64,000 nucleotides of DNA. It comes from Enterobacter bugandensis (GTDB lineage Bacteria; Pseudomonadota; Gammaproteobacteria; Enterobacterales; Enterobacteriaceae). The stretch lies in contig NZ_LT992502.1 of assembly GCF_900324475.1 (NCBI RefSeq), positions 4,154,001 through 4,218,000 of the forward strand. Direction: 5' to 3'. This document shows positions 50,014 to 61,180 of the stretch, in pieces. The stretch's first letter is position 1. Each line of letters opens with the position of its first letter. The notes beneath the pieces are model-generated. The model worked only from the letters and a program-made list of their open reading frames with translations. It was not told the DNA's origin and ran no database searches. Made by a program: the position numbers and the translations under genes.

Positions 50014-50796
50014 TTACTTTTTAGCTTTTGAATGCTGGCCGAAGGCGTGCCAGGTAGCGGAAACGCTGTTGAGGTGAGTTTGCAACGCCCGATCGGCTTC
50101 ATCGGGATCGCGGCGGCGGATCGCGTCAACGATCGCGATATGCTGGCGATAGCTGGCTGCGTTATGTTGATAAAGCTCTGCATCCGGCACTTTAGGACGC
50201 GCCGCGATTAGCCAGTCGAGCAGCGCAACGTGGATCGCGTTGAAGATTGGGTTGCCGGGGATCTCCGCCAGCACGCGGTGAAAATCGACGTCGGATCGAA
50301 TGAACAGCGCGTTGTCATCCAGGGACTGGCTGTTGATCTCCAGCGCTTTCGTCAGCCGCGCAATCTGATCGTCCGTGGCGTACTCTGCGGCATAACGCAC
50401 GAGGCTGGATTCAAAGAACAGACGGAGCTGCTCAAAATGGGCAATACCACCGGGCTGGGTCAGAAAATCTTTCGCCATCCCCGACAGCTCGCTGATGATG
50501 GTATCGGCAGACGGCAGGGTGACGCGGGCGCGTTCACCGTTGTTAATCTGTACCAGACCTTTACGCTTCAGCGCCGCCAGCGCTTCGCGCACCGAGGGGC
50601 GGCCCACGTTGAAGAACGCCATCAGCTCGCGCTCGGAGGGCAGTTGCTCTCCCTGGGCAAATTCCTTCCGGCGGATCATCTGCTCCAGCTCTTCTTCCAC
50701 CATATCCGACAGCTTTTTGCGCGTCAGCGGTCGGCGACGCAGGCTGCGGCCAAGGGTTTCATCTGAGTTTTCAGCGTTACGATCGGTCGGTTTCAT
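50014..50796 (-). CDS. nanR: GntR-family sialic acid repressor NanR
   Basis: 260-residue FadR-subfamily regulator. The N-terminal winged helix has the GntR pattern [31 protein letters not shown] (about 51-81). The C-terminal FCD domain (about 100-240) binds Neu5Ac, with metal-ligand histidines in [11 protein letters not shown] and QHIAIVDAI. It is slightly shorter than the 263-residue E. coli protein at the N-terminus. It lies directly upstream of its operator. Confidence 0.97.
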   Translation of the reverse strand: MKPTDRNAENSDETLGRSLRRRPLTRKKLSDMVEEELEQMIRRKEFAQGEQLPSERELMAFFNVGRPSVREALAALKRKGLVQINNGERARVTLPSADTIISELSGMAKDFLTQPGGIAHFEQLRLFFESSLVRYAAEYATDDQIARLTKALEINSQSLDDNALFIRSDVDFHRVLAEIPGNPIFNAIHVALLDWLIAARPKVPDAELYQHNAASYRQHIAIVDAIRRRDPDEADRALQTHLNSVSATWHAFGQHSKAKK

Positions 50797-50873
50797 TGCA
50801 GTCCGGTGCCATTGAAGGAAAACGCTGCATCATAACACAGGAAATTAGAGGGGGCGAAAAGGGGCAGAAAGCA

Positions 50874-50897
50874 AAACAGGCCCGTCGGGCCTGTTTG
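50874..50897. terminator. Bidirectional terminator at sspB 3' end
   Basis: AAACAGGCCCG / CGGGCCTGTTT stem with T-runs on both strands, just after the sspB stop and upstream of nanR. Confidence 0.8.
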
Positions 50898-50898
50898 T

Positions 50899-51405
50899 TT
50901 ATTTCACAACGCGCAGTGCGGGACGACCACCGCGCGGTGGCGGTTCATCATCGGGACCCTCGTCGTCGTCCTGACGATCGGGCTTGTCGCCATCAATCAC
51001 AGACATTACCGGGTCGCTTTCGCGTTCATCGGATGCCTCATCGTCATTCAGGCTGGCAACCTCTTCATCATACGCCGCTTCCGGCTCGAACATGGTGCCT
51101 GCACCGTTTTCACGGGCGTAGATAGCCAGAACCGCAGCCAGCGGAACGGAAACCTGACGCGGCACGCCGCCGAAACGCGCATTAAAGCGCACTTCGTCGT
51201 TTGCCAGCTCCAGGTTACCCACTGCACGTGGCGCAATATTCAGTACAATCTGTCCGTCGCGTGCGTATTCCATTGGAACCTGCACGCCCGGCAACGTCAC
51301 ATCCACAACCAAGTGCGGCGTGAGCTGGTTATCCAGCAGCCATTCATAGAAGGCGCGCAGCAGATACGGACGGCGTGGGGTAAGTTGTGACATTTCCACA
51401 GTCAT
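50899..51405 (-). CDS. sspB: ClpXP protease specificity-enhancing factor SspB
   Basis: 168-residue adaptor that delivers ssrA-tagged and N-RseA substrates to ClpXP. The folded domain (about 5-115) contains RRPYLLRAFYEWLLDN; an acidic flexible linker leads to the ClpX-binding tail RGGRPALRVVK. The start overlaps the sspA stop (TAATG), as in E. coli; an internal ATG 12 bp later (MSQLTP) is an alternative. The linker differs in length and sequence from E. coli. Confidence 0.96.
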   Translation of the reverse strand: MTVEMSQLTPRRPYLLRAFYEWLLDNQLTPHLVVDVTLPGVQVPMEYARDGQIVLNIAPRAVGNLELANDEVRFNARFGGVPRQVSVPLAAVLAIYARENGAGTMFEPEAAYDEEVASLNDDEASDERESDPVMSVIDGDKPDRQDDDEGPDDEPPPRGGRPALRVVK

Positions 51406-52043
51406 TAGCCTCGGCCGAGACGCATTTCACGTTCCGGTTCAGTTAAAGATGCCAGGAAAGAGTCGCGCTCAAATACGCGAGTCATATAGCCTTTCAGCTC
51501 TTTTGCGCCAGGGCCGCTGAACTCAACGCCCAGAATTGGCAGACGCCACAGCAGCGGAGCCAGATAGCAATCCACCAGGCTGAACTCGTCGCTCAGGAAG
51601 AACGGTTTCTGACCAAACACAGGGGCAATTGCCAGCAGCTCTTCACGCAGTTGCTTACGCGCAGCGTCGGCTTCAGAAGCGGAGCCGCTGGTAATGACGT
51701 TCATCAGCGAGTACCAGTCTTTTTCGATACGCTGCATGTACAGGCGGCTTTCACCACGTGCAACAGGGTAAACAGGCATCAGCGGCGGATGCGGGAAACG
51801 CTCATCCAGATATTCCATAATGATACGGGATTCCCACAGGGTCAGCTCGCGATCCACCAGCGTCGGTACGCTTTGGCTCGGGTTGAGATCGATCAGATCC
51901 TGAGGCGGGTTATCCTTTTCCACATGCTCGATCTCAAAACTGACACCCTTCTCGGCCAGCACGATACGAACCTGATGGCTATAAATGTCAGTAGGACCAG
52001 AAAACAGCGTCATTACCGAACGTTTGTTGGCAGCGACAGCCAT
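51405..52043 (-). CDS. sspA: Stringent starvation protein A
   Basis: 212-residue glutathione-S-transferase-fold protein that binds RNA polymerase and is needed for acid tolerance and phage P1 late transcription. It has an N-terminal thioredoxin-like half and a C-terminal helical half. Length equals E. coli. It is cotranscribed with sspB. A 307-bp gap to rpsI holds the rpsI terminator and presumably the sspA promoter. Confidence 0.97.
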   Translation of the reverse strand: MAVAANKRSVMTLFSGPTDIYSHQVRIVLAEKGVSFEIEHVEKDNPPQDLIDLNPSQSVPTLVDRELTLWESRIIMEYLDERFPHPPLMPVYPVARGESRLYMQRIEKDWYSLMNVITSGSASEADAARKQLREELLAIAPVFGQKPFFLSDEFSLVDCYLAPLLWRLPILGVEFSGPGAKELKGYMTRVFERDSFLASLTEPEREMRLGRG

Positions 52044-52350
52044 GAAAACCTCCAGGTATATTCAGAATTTTTACTGCTACCAGCCCAACGGGGCCAGCCA
52101 GATGAAGTATCGCCCATCCCAGAGAAGACACATTGTTCAAGAATCGAACAAAAATCGAGTATTCACCGATATTTGGGCAGAAAATTGGATGATAGTTTAC
52201 CAGATTTTGATGGCTTTGTGGTGAGGGGATGCCGGAAATGTGGAAAAAGAGAAGATATATGAAATGTTACTGTGGATAACCTGCGCATTATCCATAAAAA
52301 AACCCGCCGAAGCGGGTTTTTCGCCAATCGTTCTGCGTAAGCAGAATGGA
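52044..52350. other. sspA-rpsI intergenic region
   Basis: 307 bp without a gene. It contains the rpsI terminator at its right end and, by position, the sspA promoter near its left. I could not choose a confident -10/-35 pair for sspA. Confidence 0.6.
52298..52321 (-). terminator. Terminator of rplM-rpsI
   Basis: AAAACCCGC-CGAA-GCGGGTTTT with flanking A and T runs, 30 bp after the rpsI stop. A strong rho-independent terminator usable from both sides. Confidence 0.9.
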
Positions 52351-52746
<396 letters not shown>

Positions 52747-52758
52747 CTATAATCCCGA

Positions 52759-53274
<516 letters not shown>

Positions 53275-53435
53275 CTACCCCTTCGAATAGCACATGCCGA
53301 CACATAGAAAGTTTCGGGAAAAAAACCTTCTCGTAACGTGGGGTCGCAAGATTATAGAGAAGTTGAGGTCAAAGATCGACCCTTAAATGTGATTTGGAAT
53401 GGGTTTTTCGGGGGGCGCGTTTGTGCGGTCTGGTG

Positions 53436-53473
53436 CCCTCACCCTCAGCCCCTCTCCCACAGGGAGAGGGGAG
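53436..53473. repeat. Short dispersed intergenic repeat with hairpin
   Basis: CCCTCACCCTCAGCCCCTCTCCC-ACA-GGGAGAGGGG lies 7 bp after the zapE stop, in the zapE-rplM gap. The CCCTCTCCC/GGGAGAGGG motif resembles a dispersed intergenic element seen in many enterobacterial genomes. It may also act as the zapE terminator. Confidence 0.6.
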
Positions 53474-53479
53474 CATTGA

Positions 53480-54604
53480 TTAGGGCATATGCTCACGCTT
53501 GAGATACTCTTCGCTCTGCATCTCTTGCAGGCGCGAGAGGCAGCGCTGGAACTCAAACTTCAGCCGCTCGCCCTGGTAGATCTCATATAAAGGCACCTCG
53601 GCGCTGACGACAAGCTTGACGTGGCGCTCGTAAAACTCGTCCACCAGCGCAATGAAGCGCCGCGCTTCGCTCTCCATCAGCCGCGTCATCACCGGCACAT
53701 CCAGCATCATCACGGTGTGGAACAGGCGCGAAAGCGCAATATAGTCATGCTGGCTGCGGGCATCCACGCAGAGCGTCGCAAAAGAGACTGCCAGCGTCTG
53801 GTTTTCTACGCCAAGGGTGGGTAACGGGCGATGGTTAATCTCCAGCGTCGGTGCGTTTTCGCGTTTTGCGCCCGCCAGCGCCAGCCAGAGTTTATCCATC
53901 TCGCGAGCGGTATCGGCGTTTAACGGCGAAAGCCACAGGTGCGCCTGCGTTAACGTGCGCAGACGATAATCGACACCGGCATCGACATTCATGATGTCGC
54001 AATGCTGTTTGATAGCATCAATAGCCGGCAGGAAACGCGCCCGCTGCAGGCCGTTGCGATAGAGTTCATCCGGCGGGATATTCGACGTGGCAACGAGCGT
54101 GATCCCGCGGGCAAACAGCGCTTTCATCAGCCCGCCTAACAGCATGGCGTCGGTAATGTCAGAAACAAAAAACTCATCGAAGCAGAGCACGTCCGTTTCC
54201 GCCTTGAACCTGTCAGCCACAATCTCCAGCGGATCGCTTTTGCCCTGCAGCGCTGTAAGCTCTTCATGCACCCGCAGCATAAAGCGATGGAAGTGGAGGC
54301 GCTGTTTACGCTCCCCCGGCAGGCTGAGATAAAACAGATCCATCAGCCAGGTTTTTCCGCGACCGACGCCGCCCCACATATATAAACCGCGCACCGGAGC
54401 CTGAGCCTGCGGCGCTTTTTTGCCGAGCAGTCGGCCAAACGCCGCTTTGAGCCCACCACTCTGTTCTACTTCAGCAGGTTTTGCCGTGAGCGCCTGATAA
54501 ATCATCTCCAGACGGTTTACCGCCTCACGTTGAACGTCATCAGGCTGATGAGTACCCTCATTCAGGGCCAGTTGATATCGCGATGCAGGGGACAGAATTT
54601 GCAT
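53480..54604 (-). CDS. zapE: Cell division protein ZapE (AFG1-like ATPase)
   Basis: 374-residue AAA-type ATPase that interacts with FtsZ under stress and at low oxygen. Walker A is GGVGRGKTWL; Walker B is DVLCFDEFFVSD, followed by the ATSN sensor. It is one residue shorter than E. coli. It is divergent from zapG, as in E. coli. Confidence 0.97.
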   Translation of the reverse strand: MQILSPASRYQLALNEGTHQPDDVQREAVNRLEMIYQALTAKPAEVEQSGGLKAAFGRLLGKKAPQAQAPVRGLYMWGGVGRGKTWLMDLFYLSLPGERKQRLHFHRFMLRVHEELTALQGKSDPLEIVADRFKAETDVLCFDEFFVSDITDAMLLGGLMKALFARGITLVATSNIPPDELYRNGLQRARFLPAIDAIKQHCDIMNVDAGVDYRLRTLTQAHLWLSPLNADTAREMDKLWLALAGAKRENAPTLEINHRPLPTLGVENQTLAVSFATLCVDARSQHDYIALSRLFHTVMMLDVPVMTRLMESEARRFIALVDEFYERHVKLVVSAEVPLYEIYQGERLKFEFQRCLSRLQEMQSEEYLKREHMP

Positions 54605-54793
54605 AATCTTATTGTTATTCCTTCAATTAATGCTCATCAGCAGGCGTGACTGATGAAAAAAAGGCCGTTCTACACTACGCGATGATACGTCAGGATTCCA
54701 CTTCTGCGGAAATAGCGGTTATAGTGGCATTATCAGGCACAGGCAGGAGCCGAGCCAACACCCTACGGAACAACAAGACAACGGGAGAAGTTC

Positions 54794-55192
54794 ATGACCT
54801 GGGAATATGCGCTAATCGGTTTAGTCGTCGGCATCGTGATCGGTGCTGTGGCCATGCGTTTCGGCAACCGCAAATTGCGTCAGCAGCAGTCACTGCAGTA
54901 CGAACTGGAAAAGAATAAAGCAGAGCTGGAAGAGTATCGCGAAGAGCTGGTCAGCCACTTTGCCCGTAGCGCCGAGCTGCTGGACAACATGGCGACCGAC
55001 TACCGTCAGCTGTATCAGCATATGGCGAAAAGCTCCAGCAGCCTGCTGCCGGAAATGACCGCGGAGACTAACCCGTTCCGCAACCGTCTGGCCGACTCAG
55101 AAGCGGGTAACGATCAGGCTCCGGTTCAGATGCCACGCGACTACTCTGACGGCGCGTCCGGCCTGCTGCGCGGTGGCGCAAAACGCGATTAA
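54794..55192 (+). CDS. zapG: Z-ring associated protein ZapG (YhcB)
   Basis: 132-residue DUF1043 protein with one N-terminal membrane helix (about 4-22), a coiled coil (about 28-80) and a disordered tail. It links divisome and envelope synthesis in E. coli. Length equals E. coli. Confidence 0.96.
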   Translation: MTWEYALIGLVVGIVIGAVAMRFGNRKLRQQQSLQYELEKNKAELEEYREELVSHFARSAELLDNMATDYRQLYQHMAKSSSSLLPEMTAETNPFRNRLADSEAGNDQAPVQMPRDYSDGASGLLRGGAKRD

Positions 55193-55214
55193 TCGCACAA
55201 CATAAATATATTTT

Positions 55215-55245
55215 ACGGGCGCATCTCTTGCGCCCGTCCTTTCTT
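55215..55245 (+). terminator. Terminator after zapG
   Basis: ACGGGCGC-ATCTCTT-GCGCCCGT followed by CCTTTCTT, 22 bp after the zapG stop. The T-run is interrupted. Confidence 0.65.
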
Positions 55246-55362
55246 CCCGTCCCCAGCTATTATTTAGTCAAACACCTCATTGTTCAGCGGTATAAAATTC
55301 AATAACATCATCATGATTTTGGGCCGTTCTTCTTTCATTCCAGGATACGAGAGTCAGCATCA

Positions 55363-56730
55363 ATGAAGAAAAAAAACCAGCTGTTGAGCGCTATAGCGTT
55401 AAGTGTCGGGTTATCTCTCTCGGCGTCCTTCCCTGCCGGTGCGGCGCTGCCTTCGCAGGTGCCGGGACAGGCAGCCACTCCCAGCCTCGCGCCAATGCTG
55501 GAAAAAGTGTTGCCCGCGGTCGTGAGCGTTCAGGTAGAAGGCACGGCGGTTCAAAGCCAGCGCGTACCGGAAGAACTGAAAAAATATTTTGGCGATGAGT
55601 CCCCCAACCAGCAGGCTCAGCCTTTTGAAGGCCTGGGCTCTGGCGTCATCATTGATGCGGCTAAAGGCTATATCCTGACCAACAATCATGTCATCAGCCA
55701 GGCCGATAAAATCAGCGTCCAGCTGAACGATGGTCGTGAATTTGATGCCAAACTGATTGGCGGCGATGATCAGAGCGACATCGCGCTATTGCAGGTGCAG
55801 AACCCGAGCAACCTGACCCAGATTGCCATTGCGGATTCCGACAAGCTGCGCGTCGGTGATTTTGCCGTCGCTGTGGGCAACCCCTTTGGTTTAGGTCAAA
55901 CCGCCACCTCCGGCATAGTCTCGGCGCTGGGACGCAGTGGCCTGAATCTGGAAGGTCTGGAAAACTTCATCCAGACCGATGCCTCAATCAACCGGGGCAA
56001 CTCCGGCGGGGCATTACTCAACCTTAACGGCGAGCTGATTGGCATTAACACGGCAATTCTGGCTCCGGGCGGCGGCAGCATTGGGATTGGCTTTGCGATC
56101 CCGAGCAATATGGCTAAAACGCTGGCGCAGCAGCTAATCCAGTTCGGCGAAGTCAAACGTGGACTGCTGGGTATTAAAGGCATGGAGATGAGCGCTGATA
56201 TCGCGAAAGCGTTCAATATCAACGTGCAGCGCGGTGCGTTTGTCAGTGAAGTGCTGCCAAACTCCGGCTCGGCAAAAGCAGGCATCAAATCGGGCGATGT
56301 GATTGTAAGCCTTAACGACAAGCCGCTGAGCAGCTTTGCTGAACTGCGTTCGCGTATCGCCACTACCGAACCGGGGGCCAAAGTGAAGCTGGGCCTGATC
56401 CGTGACGGTAAGCCGCTGAATGTCGAAGTGACGCTGGATAAAAGCACCTCGTCCTCTGCCAGCGCGGAGCTTATCGCCCCGGCGCTGCAGGGAGCAACGC
56501 TAAGCGATGGGCAGTTGAAAGACGGTACGAAAGGCATTCGCCTGGACACCGTCGAGAAGAGCAGCCCTGCCGCGCAGGCCGGATTGCATCAGGAAGATGT
56601 CATCATTGGCGTGAACCGCAATCGCGTGCAGTCCATTGCCGAACTGCGCAAGGTGCTGGAGAGCAAACCGGCGGTCATTGCCCTGCAGGTCATGCGTGGC
56701 AATGAGTCTATCTACATTCTGTTGCGCTAA
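55363..56730 (+). CDS. degQ: Periplasmic serine endoprotease DegQ
   Basis: 455-residue HtrA protease/chaperone. It has a signal peptide (about 1-27, ending PAGA before ALPS), a protease domain with triad H109 (NNHV), D139 (QSDIALL) and S214 (RGNSGGAL), and two PDZ domains (about 255-350 and 365-455). Length equals E. coli. degS follows 92 bp later. Confidence 0.98.
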   Translation: MKKKNQLLSAIALSVGLSLSASFPAGAALPSQVPGQAATPSLAPMLEKVLPAVVSVQVEGTAVQSQRVPEELKKYFGDESPNQQAQPFEGLGSGVIIDAAKGYILTNNHVISQADKISVQLNDGREFDAKLIGGDDQSDIALLQVQNPSNLTQIAIADSDKLRVGDFAVAVGNPFGLGQTATSGIVSALGRSGLNLEGLENFIQTDASINRGNSGGALLNLNGELIGINTAILAPGGGSIGIGFAIPSNMAKTLAQQLIQFGEVKRGLLGIKGMEMSADIAKAFNINVQRGAFVSEVLPNSGSAKAGIKSGDVIVSLNDKPLSSFAELRSRIATTEPGAKVKLGLIRDGKPLNVEVTLDKSTSSSASAELIAPALQGATLSDGQLKDGTKGIRLDTVEKSSPAAQAGLHQEDVIIGVNRNRVQSIAELRKVLESKPAVIALQVMRGNESIYILLR

Positions 56731-56742
56731 GCATTTGCGATC

Positions 56743-56772
56743 CCGGACATCACCGCTGCGTGTGATGTCCGG
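56743..56772. terminator. Hairpin between degQ and degS
   Basis: CCGGACATCAC / GTGATGTCCGG, an 11-bp perfect stem with an 8-base loop and no T-run. It is either a weak terminator or a REP-like remnant. Confidence 0.5.
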
Positions 56773-56822
56773 ATAACTCATGTTATGCTGCAAATCGTTC
56801 CTTTTTTCACGACACGCGCATC

Positions 56823-57890
56823 ATGCTTTTAAAGCTCTTACGTTCCATTGTCATCGGTTTGATTGTCGCAGGCCTGCTGCTGCTGGCGATGCCGTCTTTG
56901 CGTCAGTTTAACAAGCTGTCTGCCCCCCAGTTCGACAGCACGGATGAAACGCCGGCGACCTATAACCAGGCCGTTCGCCGTGCCGCCCCAGCCGTGGTTA
57001 ACGTTTATAACCGCGGCCTCAACAGCTCAGCACATAACCAGCTTGAGATTCGCACCCTTGGCTCCGGGGTGATTATGGACGAGCGCGGCTACATTATTAC
57101 GAACAAACACGTGATCAACGATGCCGACCAGATCATCGTCGCCCTGCAGGATGGCCGCGTGTTTGAGGCGTTGCTTGTGGGTTCAGACAGCCTGACCGAT
57201 CTGGCCGTGCTGAAGATTAACGCCACGGGCGGATTGCCGGTCATTCCGATCAACCGTAAACGTACGCCGCACATCGGCGATGTGGTGCTGGCGATCGGTA
57301 ACCCGTACAACCTGGGCCAGACCATCACGCAGGGAATTATCAGCGCGACCGGTCGAATCGGCCTCAACCCGTCAGGACGGCAGAACTTCCTGCAGACGGA
57401 TGCGTCAATCAACCACGGCAACTCCGGCGGCGCGCTGGTGAACTCGCTGGGCGAACTGATGGGCATCAACACCCTCTCGTTCGATAAAAGCAACGACGGC
57501 GAGACGCCGGAAGGGATCGGCTTTGCTATTCCGTTCCAGCTGGCGACCAAGATTATGGATAAGCTGATCCGCGACGGACGCGTGATCCGCGGCTATATCG
57601 GTATCGGCGGGCGCGAAATTGCGCCAATGCATACTCAGGGCGGCGGTATCGATCAGATTCAGGGCATCGTCGTCAACGAGGTGGCACCGGGTGGCCCGGC
57701 GGCTAACGCGGGGATTCAGGTTAATGATGTCATCGTGTCGGTCAACGGTACGCCGGCAGTCTCGGCCCTGGAGACGATGGATCAGGTAGCCGAAATTCGC
57801 CCTGGCTCGATCATCCCTGTGGAAATCATGCGCAACGATAAGAAAATGACGCTGCACGTGACGATTCAGGAATACCCGGCAACAAATTAG
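56823..57890 (+). CDS. degS: Outer-membrane stress sensor protease DegS
   Basis: 355-residue membrane-anchored HtrA protease that cleaves RseA when its PDZ domain binds misfolded porin C-termini, starting the sigma-E response. It has an N-terminal anchor (about 7-24), triad H96 (NKHV), D126 (TDLAVL) and S201 (HGNSGGAL), and one PDZ domain (about 255-340). Length equals E. coli. Confidence 0.98.
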   Translation: MLLKLLRSIVIGLIVAGLLLLAMPSLRQFNKLSAPQFDSTDETPATYNQAVRRAAPAVVNVYNRGLNSSAHNQLEIRTLGSGVIMDERGYIITNKHVINDADQIIVALQDGRVFEALLVGSDSLTDLAVLKINATGGLPVIPINRKRTPHIGDVVLAIGNPYNLGQTITQGIISATGRIGLNPSGRQNFLQTDASINHGNSGGALVNSLGELMGINTLSFDKSNDGETPEGIGFAIPFQLATKIMDKLIRDGRVIRGYIGIGGREIAPMHTQGGGIDQIQGIVVNEVAPGGPAANAGIQVNDVIVSVNGTPAVSALETMDQVAEIRPGSIIPVEIMRNDKKMTLHVTIQEYPATN

Positions 57891-57896
57891 CCCCAT

Positions 57897-57932
57897 AAAA
57901 AAACCGAAGCACTTACTGGCTTCGGTTTTTTT
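57897..57932. terminator. Bidirectional terminator between degS and mdh
   Basis: AAAACCGAAGC / GCTTCGGTTTT with long A and T runs on both sides, 6 bp after the degS stop. Confidence 0.92.
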
Positions 57933-57963
57933 GCCGGGTGGCGCTAACGCTTACCCGGCCTAC
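57933..57963. repeat. Single REP unit
   Basis: GCCGGGTGGCGCTAACGC then TTACCCGGCCTAC: one REP palindrome immediately after the degS/mdh terminator and 15 bp before the mdh stop. Confidence 0.85.
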
Positions 57964-57978
57964 GGGAGACACTTCGTT

Positions 57979-59250
<1,272 letters not shown>

Positions 59251-59288
59251 TTTGCATAAAAATTCATCCACATGCATAATAATGTTGT
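59251..59288 (+). promoter_or_regulatory. argR promoter with two ARG boxes
   Basis: The first 18-bp ARG box, TTTGCATAAAAATTCATC (59251-59268), fits the consensus at nearly all positions; a weaker one (59271-59288) follows 2 bp later. They cover a promoter TTGCAT (59252-59257), 17 bp, CATAAT (59275-59280), so ArgR should repress its own gene as in E. coli. Confidence 0.88.
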
Positions 59289-59311
59289 TTCTTTCGTCAT
59301 ATTCCGGGTGA

Positions 59312-59785
<474 letters not shown>

Positions 59786-60160
59786 TGCGCCCTCCCCCGT
59801 AGCGCCGCTGCGGGGATCATTCTGCTCTCGCATCATTTCCCCCTTTATTTCACTGCCCTTGCTTTGACGATTAGTGCTTTTTACCACTCATTAACATTCA
59901 TCCAGTGAATAGCAATCCCGTAAATCGCACAAAAAATCAAAAAGCATTATCCCTATGATTTTCTTATAAATACCAGCACAAATTGCTCGCAAAACACCCA
60001 ACATTATGCAATTAGGTTATAAAAAAAAGCGTGTTTAACACGTAATAACAAGAGAAACCATTAGTCTGGTATTAATTTTTTACGTTATTAGTGTATACTT
60101 GATTTTGTGATGAGGGTCACGAAACAAGACCCCACTAAAAAATTCGACGAGGTAAGAATC
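59786..60160 (+). promoter_or_regulatory. argR-yhcN intergenic region
   Basis: 375 bp, AT-rich, with no gene seen. A -10-like TATACT at 60094-60099 lies 61 bp before yhcN and is the best promoter candidate; no clear -35 matches it. A small inverted repeat GTGTTTAACAC is at 60031-60041. No clear argR terminator. Confidence 0.45.
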
Positions 60161-60424
60161 ATGAAAATCAAAACTACTGTAGCGGCGCTGAGCGTCCTGT
60201 CTGTCCTGTCCTTCGGTGCTTTCGCGGCTGACGCTATTAATGCTGACCAGGCGCAATCCCGTGAGGCAATCGGTACGGTTTCTGTCGGCGCTGTTGGCAC
60301 GTCTCCAATGGACATGCATGAGATGCTGAACAAAAAAGCGGAAGAAAAAGGTGCGTCATCCTATCGCATTATCGAAGCGCGTTCCGGTGACCACTGGCAT
60401 GCCACCGCCGAGCTGTACAAATAA
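60161..60424 (+). CDS. yhcN: YhcN, YdgH/BhsA/McbA-like stress protein
   Basis: 87-residue secreted DUF1471 protein with a signal peptide (about 1-22, ending GAFA before ADAIN). In E. coli yhcN is induced by cytoplasmic acid and peroxide. The start was set at MKIKTTVAALSV, preceded by GAGGTAAG; the family C-terminus GDHWHATAELYK is present. A paralogue follows 110 bp later. Confidence 0.95.
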   Translation: MKIKTTVAALSVLSVLSFGAFAADAINADQAQSREAIGTVSVGAVGTSPMDMHEMLNKKAEEKGASSYRIIEARSGDHWHATAELYK

Positions 60425-60534
60425 GTTTAAGTAATCACTGAAGACATAACTCTCCACTCAACGGCACCAGGCATAAAAATAGCAGTTCAACCCTTCTCGC
60501 CGTTGAGCAAAAAACCTGTTCAGGAGTAAAGACT

Positions 60535-60801
60535 ATGAAAACCAAATTGATCATCGCAACCCTGGGTCTGGCATCCGCTCTCTCTTTCGGCGCAAGCGCA
60601 GCCGTACAGCAAGTGAATGCCGATCAGGCACAAAATCTGCAGCCAATGGGCAGCGTCTCCGTGACGTCAGTCACCGGCTCCCCGATGGACATTCGTCAGG
60701 AACTTGCCGCCAAAGCTGAAAAAGCAGGCGCCAGCAGCTATCGTGTCACCGAACTGAATCAGGGTGACCACTGGCACGCCACGGCTGAACTGTATAAATA
60801 A
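60535..60801 (+). CDS. Second YhcN-like DUF1471 protein
   Basis: 88-residue tandem paralogue of yhcN with the same layout: signal peptide (about 1-22, ending GASA before AVQQVN), the NADQAQ motif, MGSVSVTSV, SPMDIRQELAAKAE and an identical ending GDHWHATAELYK. The start follows a CAGGAG site. E. coli K-12 has only one copy at this locus, so this is a local duplication or a gene lost in E. coli. Function unknown. Confidence 0.9.
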   Translation: MKTKLIIATLGLASALSFGASAAVQQVNADQAQNLQPMGSVSVTSVTGSPMDIRQELAAKAEKAGASSYRVTELNQGDHWHATAELYK

Positions 60802-60829
60802 ACCCTCGTCGTATCTCATCATACGACTT

Positions 60830-60859
60830 GCCCCTGGCCTCGTGGTCAGGGGCTTTTTT
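60830..60859 (+). terminator. Terminator after the yhcN pair
   Basis: GCCCCTG / CAGGGGC with a 10-base loop and six T residues, between the convergent yhcN-like gene and yhcO. Confidence 0.88.
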
Positions 60860-60862
60860 CAT

Positions 60863-61135
60863 TTAATGCCGCGCGTTAAAGCGAAGCTGTCCTTCAAGCT
60901 CTTCCTCCGCTTCATCGAAGAGTAATATCAGCGCGCCGAAACGTCTGCGCAGCTTATCGGGCAGATGGATAAACTCAATCTCCAGCGGTAGCGGCAGCAT
61001 GCTGCCGGTGACCACGTCCCACAGCGTATCCAGATTGGTCACGCTTTCCCGTTCAAGATCAAACGCCCGGATAAATTCCCGATAAAAGTCTTCCTGACTG
61101 TCGATTTCGTCAAAATCAAAAGTATAGGTTTTCAT
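60863..61135 (-). CDS. yhcO: Barstar-family protein YhcO
   Basis: 90-residue putative barnase inhibitor (barstar fold), starting [21 protein letters not shown] and with an acidic C-terminal region [12 protein letters not shown]. No barnase-like RNase gene is adjacent. Length equals E. coli YhcO. Confidence 0.94.
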   Translation of the reverse strand: MKTYTFDFDEIDSQEDFYREFIRAFDLERESVTNLDTLWDVVTGSMLPLPLEIEFIHLPDKLRRRFGALILLFDEAEEELEGQLRFNARH

Positions 61136-61180
61136 TGCCAGCCACCCAGTCCAGGCGGGCGGCAGATGCCGCCCAGTCTA

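Noticed and set aside
54605..54793. Small gene between zapE and zapG
   Set aside because: Short frames here lack conservation and a good ribosome site; the gap is a divergent promoter region.
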